Below, piece by piece: positions 22,695 through 23,476 of a stretch of DNA of 23,476 bases. Under the pieces are notes generated by a model, which did no database searches, was not told where the DNA came from, and saw nothing but the letters and a program-made list of their open reading frames with translations. The stretch comes from a virus. The stretch covers positions 1-23,476 of the IMG/VR virus record IMGVR_UViG_3300020172_005183; one strand, written 5' to 3'. Both the position numbers and the translations under genes were made by a program. The stretch's first letter is position 1; each line of letters begins with the position of its first letter.

Positions 22695-23476
22695 TTAAGG
22701 CCCAGGAAACGTTGGGTAGTTTCTTGGGAGGGTACTTGCGCTGCTAGGAGGGGAAAGCGTTAGCTGATTAAGAACACCAAGTGTTTCATCCCCTAGCGTA
22801 AAGTAAAATTCCGTAACAGCCGTATGGGTTACCTTGTAGCCAAGTGGCCTAGAGTCTTCCAGCAAGGCAAGTATTGTCGGGCTTGACTGTCCAGAAGTCG
22901 TCACATCGGGGGTTTCATTTACTATCGTCTGAATCCTGATTGCAAATGGGTCGCCAGCGTATCTTGGGGTTATCGCTACAGAGTAAGTTGAGTCGGTGTC
23001 GTCATCGGTAAATATTAAGCCGCGCTTTGTTGCTTCGAGCATCGACTCTCTTGCTCCAGCACCAATACCAAAATATCCATTGTTTACCTGCCAGCGCGAA
23101 TACTCATTCTCCACATCGTAAGAAGGAAGCAGTTTTGAACCATCAGCTAGCGTGATGTTTCTTTTTAGTCTCGTCCCCATGAATTGAGATAACCATGGGA
23201 GGTGGTCTTCGCTTGCGTAGAGTGGCTCGACTAGCGAACTATGAGACTTACTAAGAAGCTCATCAGCTAAAGAGGTGAGTTCGCTTTTCTCAAATGGGAA
23301 AATCTCAACATATTTATCATATGACATCCCAGCTGAATGAGATAGAGCATCTATTAATTTATGAAATGGTGCAACTGGATTTTCTTGAGCAATATCTAAA
23401 TCCCAATAAAAATCAGGCATGTACCTTCGTGATTCAGAAACAAAAATATTAGAATAATACAATTCATCATTTATTA
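22695..23476 (-). CDS. P2 gpI-like tail protein (5' end probably outside window)
   Basis: The frame is open to the window edge on the minus strand. A TTG at 23462 and an internal ATG coding for MPDFYWDLDI are possible starts, but upstream codons contain no stop, so I treat it as partial. About 255 residues are visible. PLYASEDHLPWLSQFMGTRL (80-99) fits the conserved part of tail protein I (P2 gpI family): the Trp-Leu-x-Gln-x-x-G-x-Arg-Leu pattern that follows an acidic loop. A segment with W..N..YFGIGAGARESMLEATKRGL (broken here as W124-N127, then the Gly-rich helix) is also typical. Family members sit in the baseplate and connect to tail fibres, consistent with the fibre gene directly downstream. 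Confidence 0.65.
   Translation of the reverse strand, partial: INDELYYSNIFVSESRRYMPDFYWDLDIAQENPVAPFHKLIDALSHSAGMSYDKYVEIFPFEKSELTSLADELLSKSHSSLVEPLYASEDHLPWLSQFMGTRLKRNITLADGSKLLPSYDVENEYSRWQVNNGYFGIGAGARESMLEATKRGLIFTDDDTDSTYSVAITPRYAGDPFAIRIQTIVNETPDVTTSGQSSPTILALLEDSRPLGYKVTHTAVTEFYFTLGDETLGVLNQLTLSPPSSASTLPRNYPTFPGP

Noticed and set aside
1-23476. tRNA, rRNA, integrase, transposase or attachment sites
   Set aside because: None is visible by eye in either strand. A tRNA scan could change this but I see no clover-leaf candidate.

Overview
This window looks like part of the genome of a tailed bacteriophage (Caudoviricetes), or a prophage, from an uncultured and probably aquatic bacterium. 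Both ends carry tail genes: repetitive tail-fibre or receptor-binding proteins with a shared C-terminal motif, a P2 gpI-like tail protein, and an adhesin with Fn3-like and glycine-rich domains. Genes are packed with start/stop overlaps (ATGA, TAATG, TAGTG, GTGA), use some TTG and GTG starts, and leave almost no intergenic space. I see no tRNA, rRNA, CRISPR array, integrase, transposase or replication gene. The host cannot be fixed from sequence; a PASTA-like domain hints weakly at an actinobacterial host.

Layout. (1) 1-2066, plus strand: the 3' part of a tail-fibre gene, then a small protein with a PASTA-like domain and 15 tandem FPPx tetrapeptides. (2) 2069-3854: a glutathione-peroxidase-like protein, then a lone minus-strand 2-oxoglutarate/Fe(II) (2OG-Fe) oxygenase. 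(3) 3934-6965: two paralogous SGNH-hydrolase-like proteins on either side of a second oxygenase, then a 43-residue basic ORF. (4) 6973-14797: a NodU/CmcH-type carbamoyltransferase followed by six oxygenases and a DUF6065-like protein. One oxygenase is TauD-like with a long C-terminal extension, and one is fused to an N-terminal NAD(P)-binding Rossmann domain. (5) 14859-17353: five small unknown proteins and a methyltransferase-like protein. (6) 17383-19532: two more oxygenases (one TauD/clavaminate-synthase-like with HxE) and a small coiled-coil protein. (7) 19533-23476, minus strand: tail proteins, a cysteine-rich small protein and the P2 gpI-like protein.

The notable feature is ten predicted 2OG-Fe oxygenases in about 16 kb. 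All have a readable metal triad and a basic residue at the expected 2OG position, and they are mixed with enzymes that could act on the hydroxyls such oxygenases create (carbamoyltransferase, SGNH-type esterase/acyltransferase, methyltransferase-like, dehydrogenase-like). My working inference is a phage-encoded hydroxylate-then-decorate pathway. Candidate targets are the adjacent proline-rich FPPx protein or tail fibres, DNA bases, cell-surface glycan, or a small molecule. The sequence alone does not choose between these.
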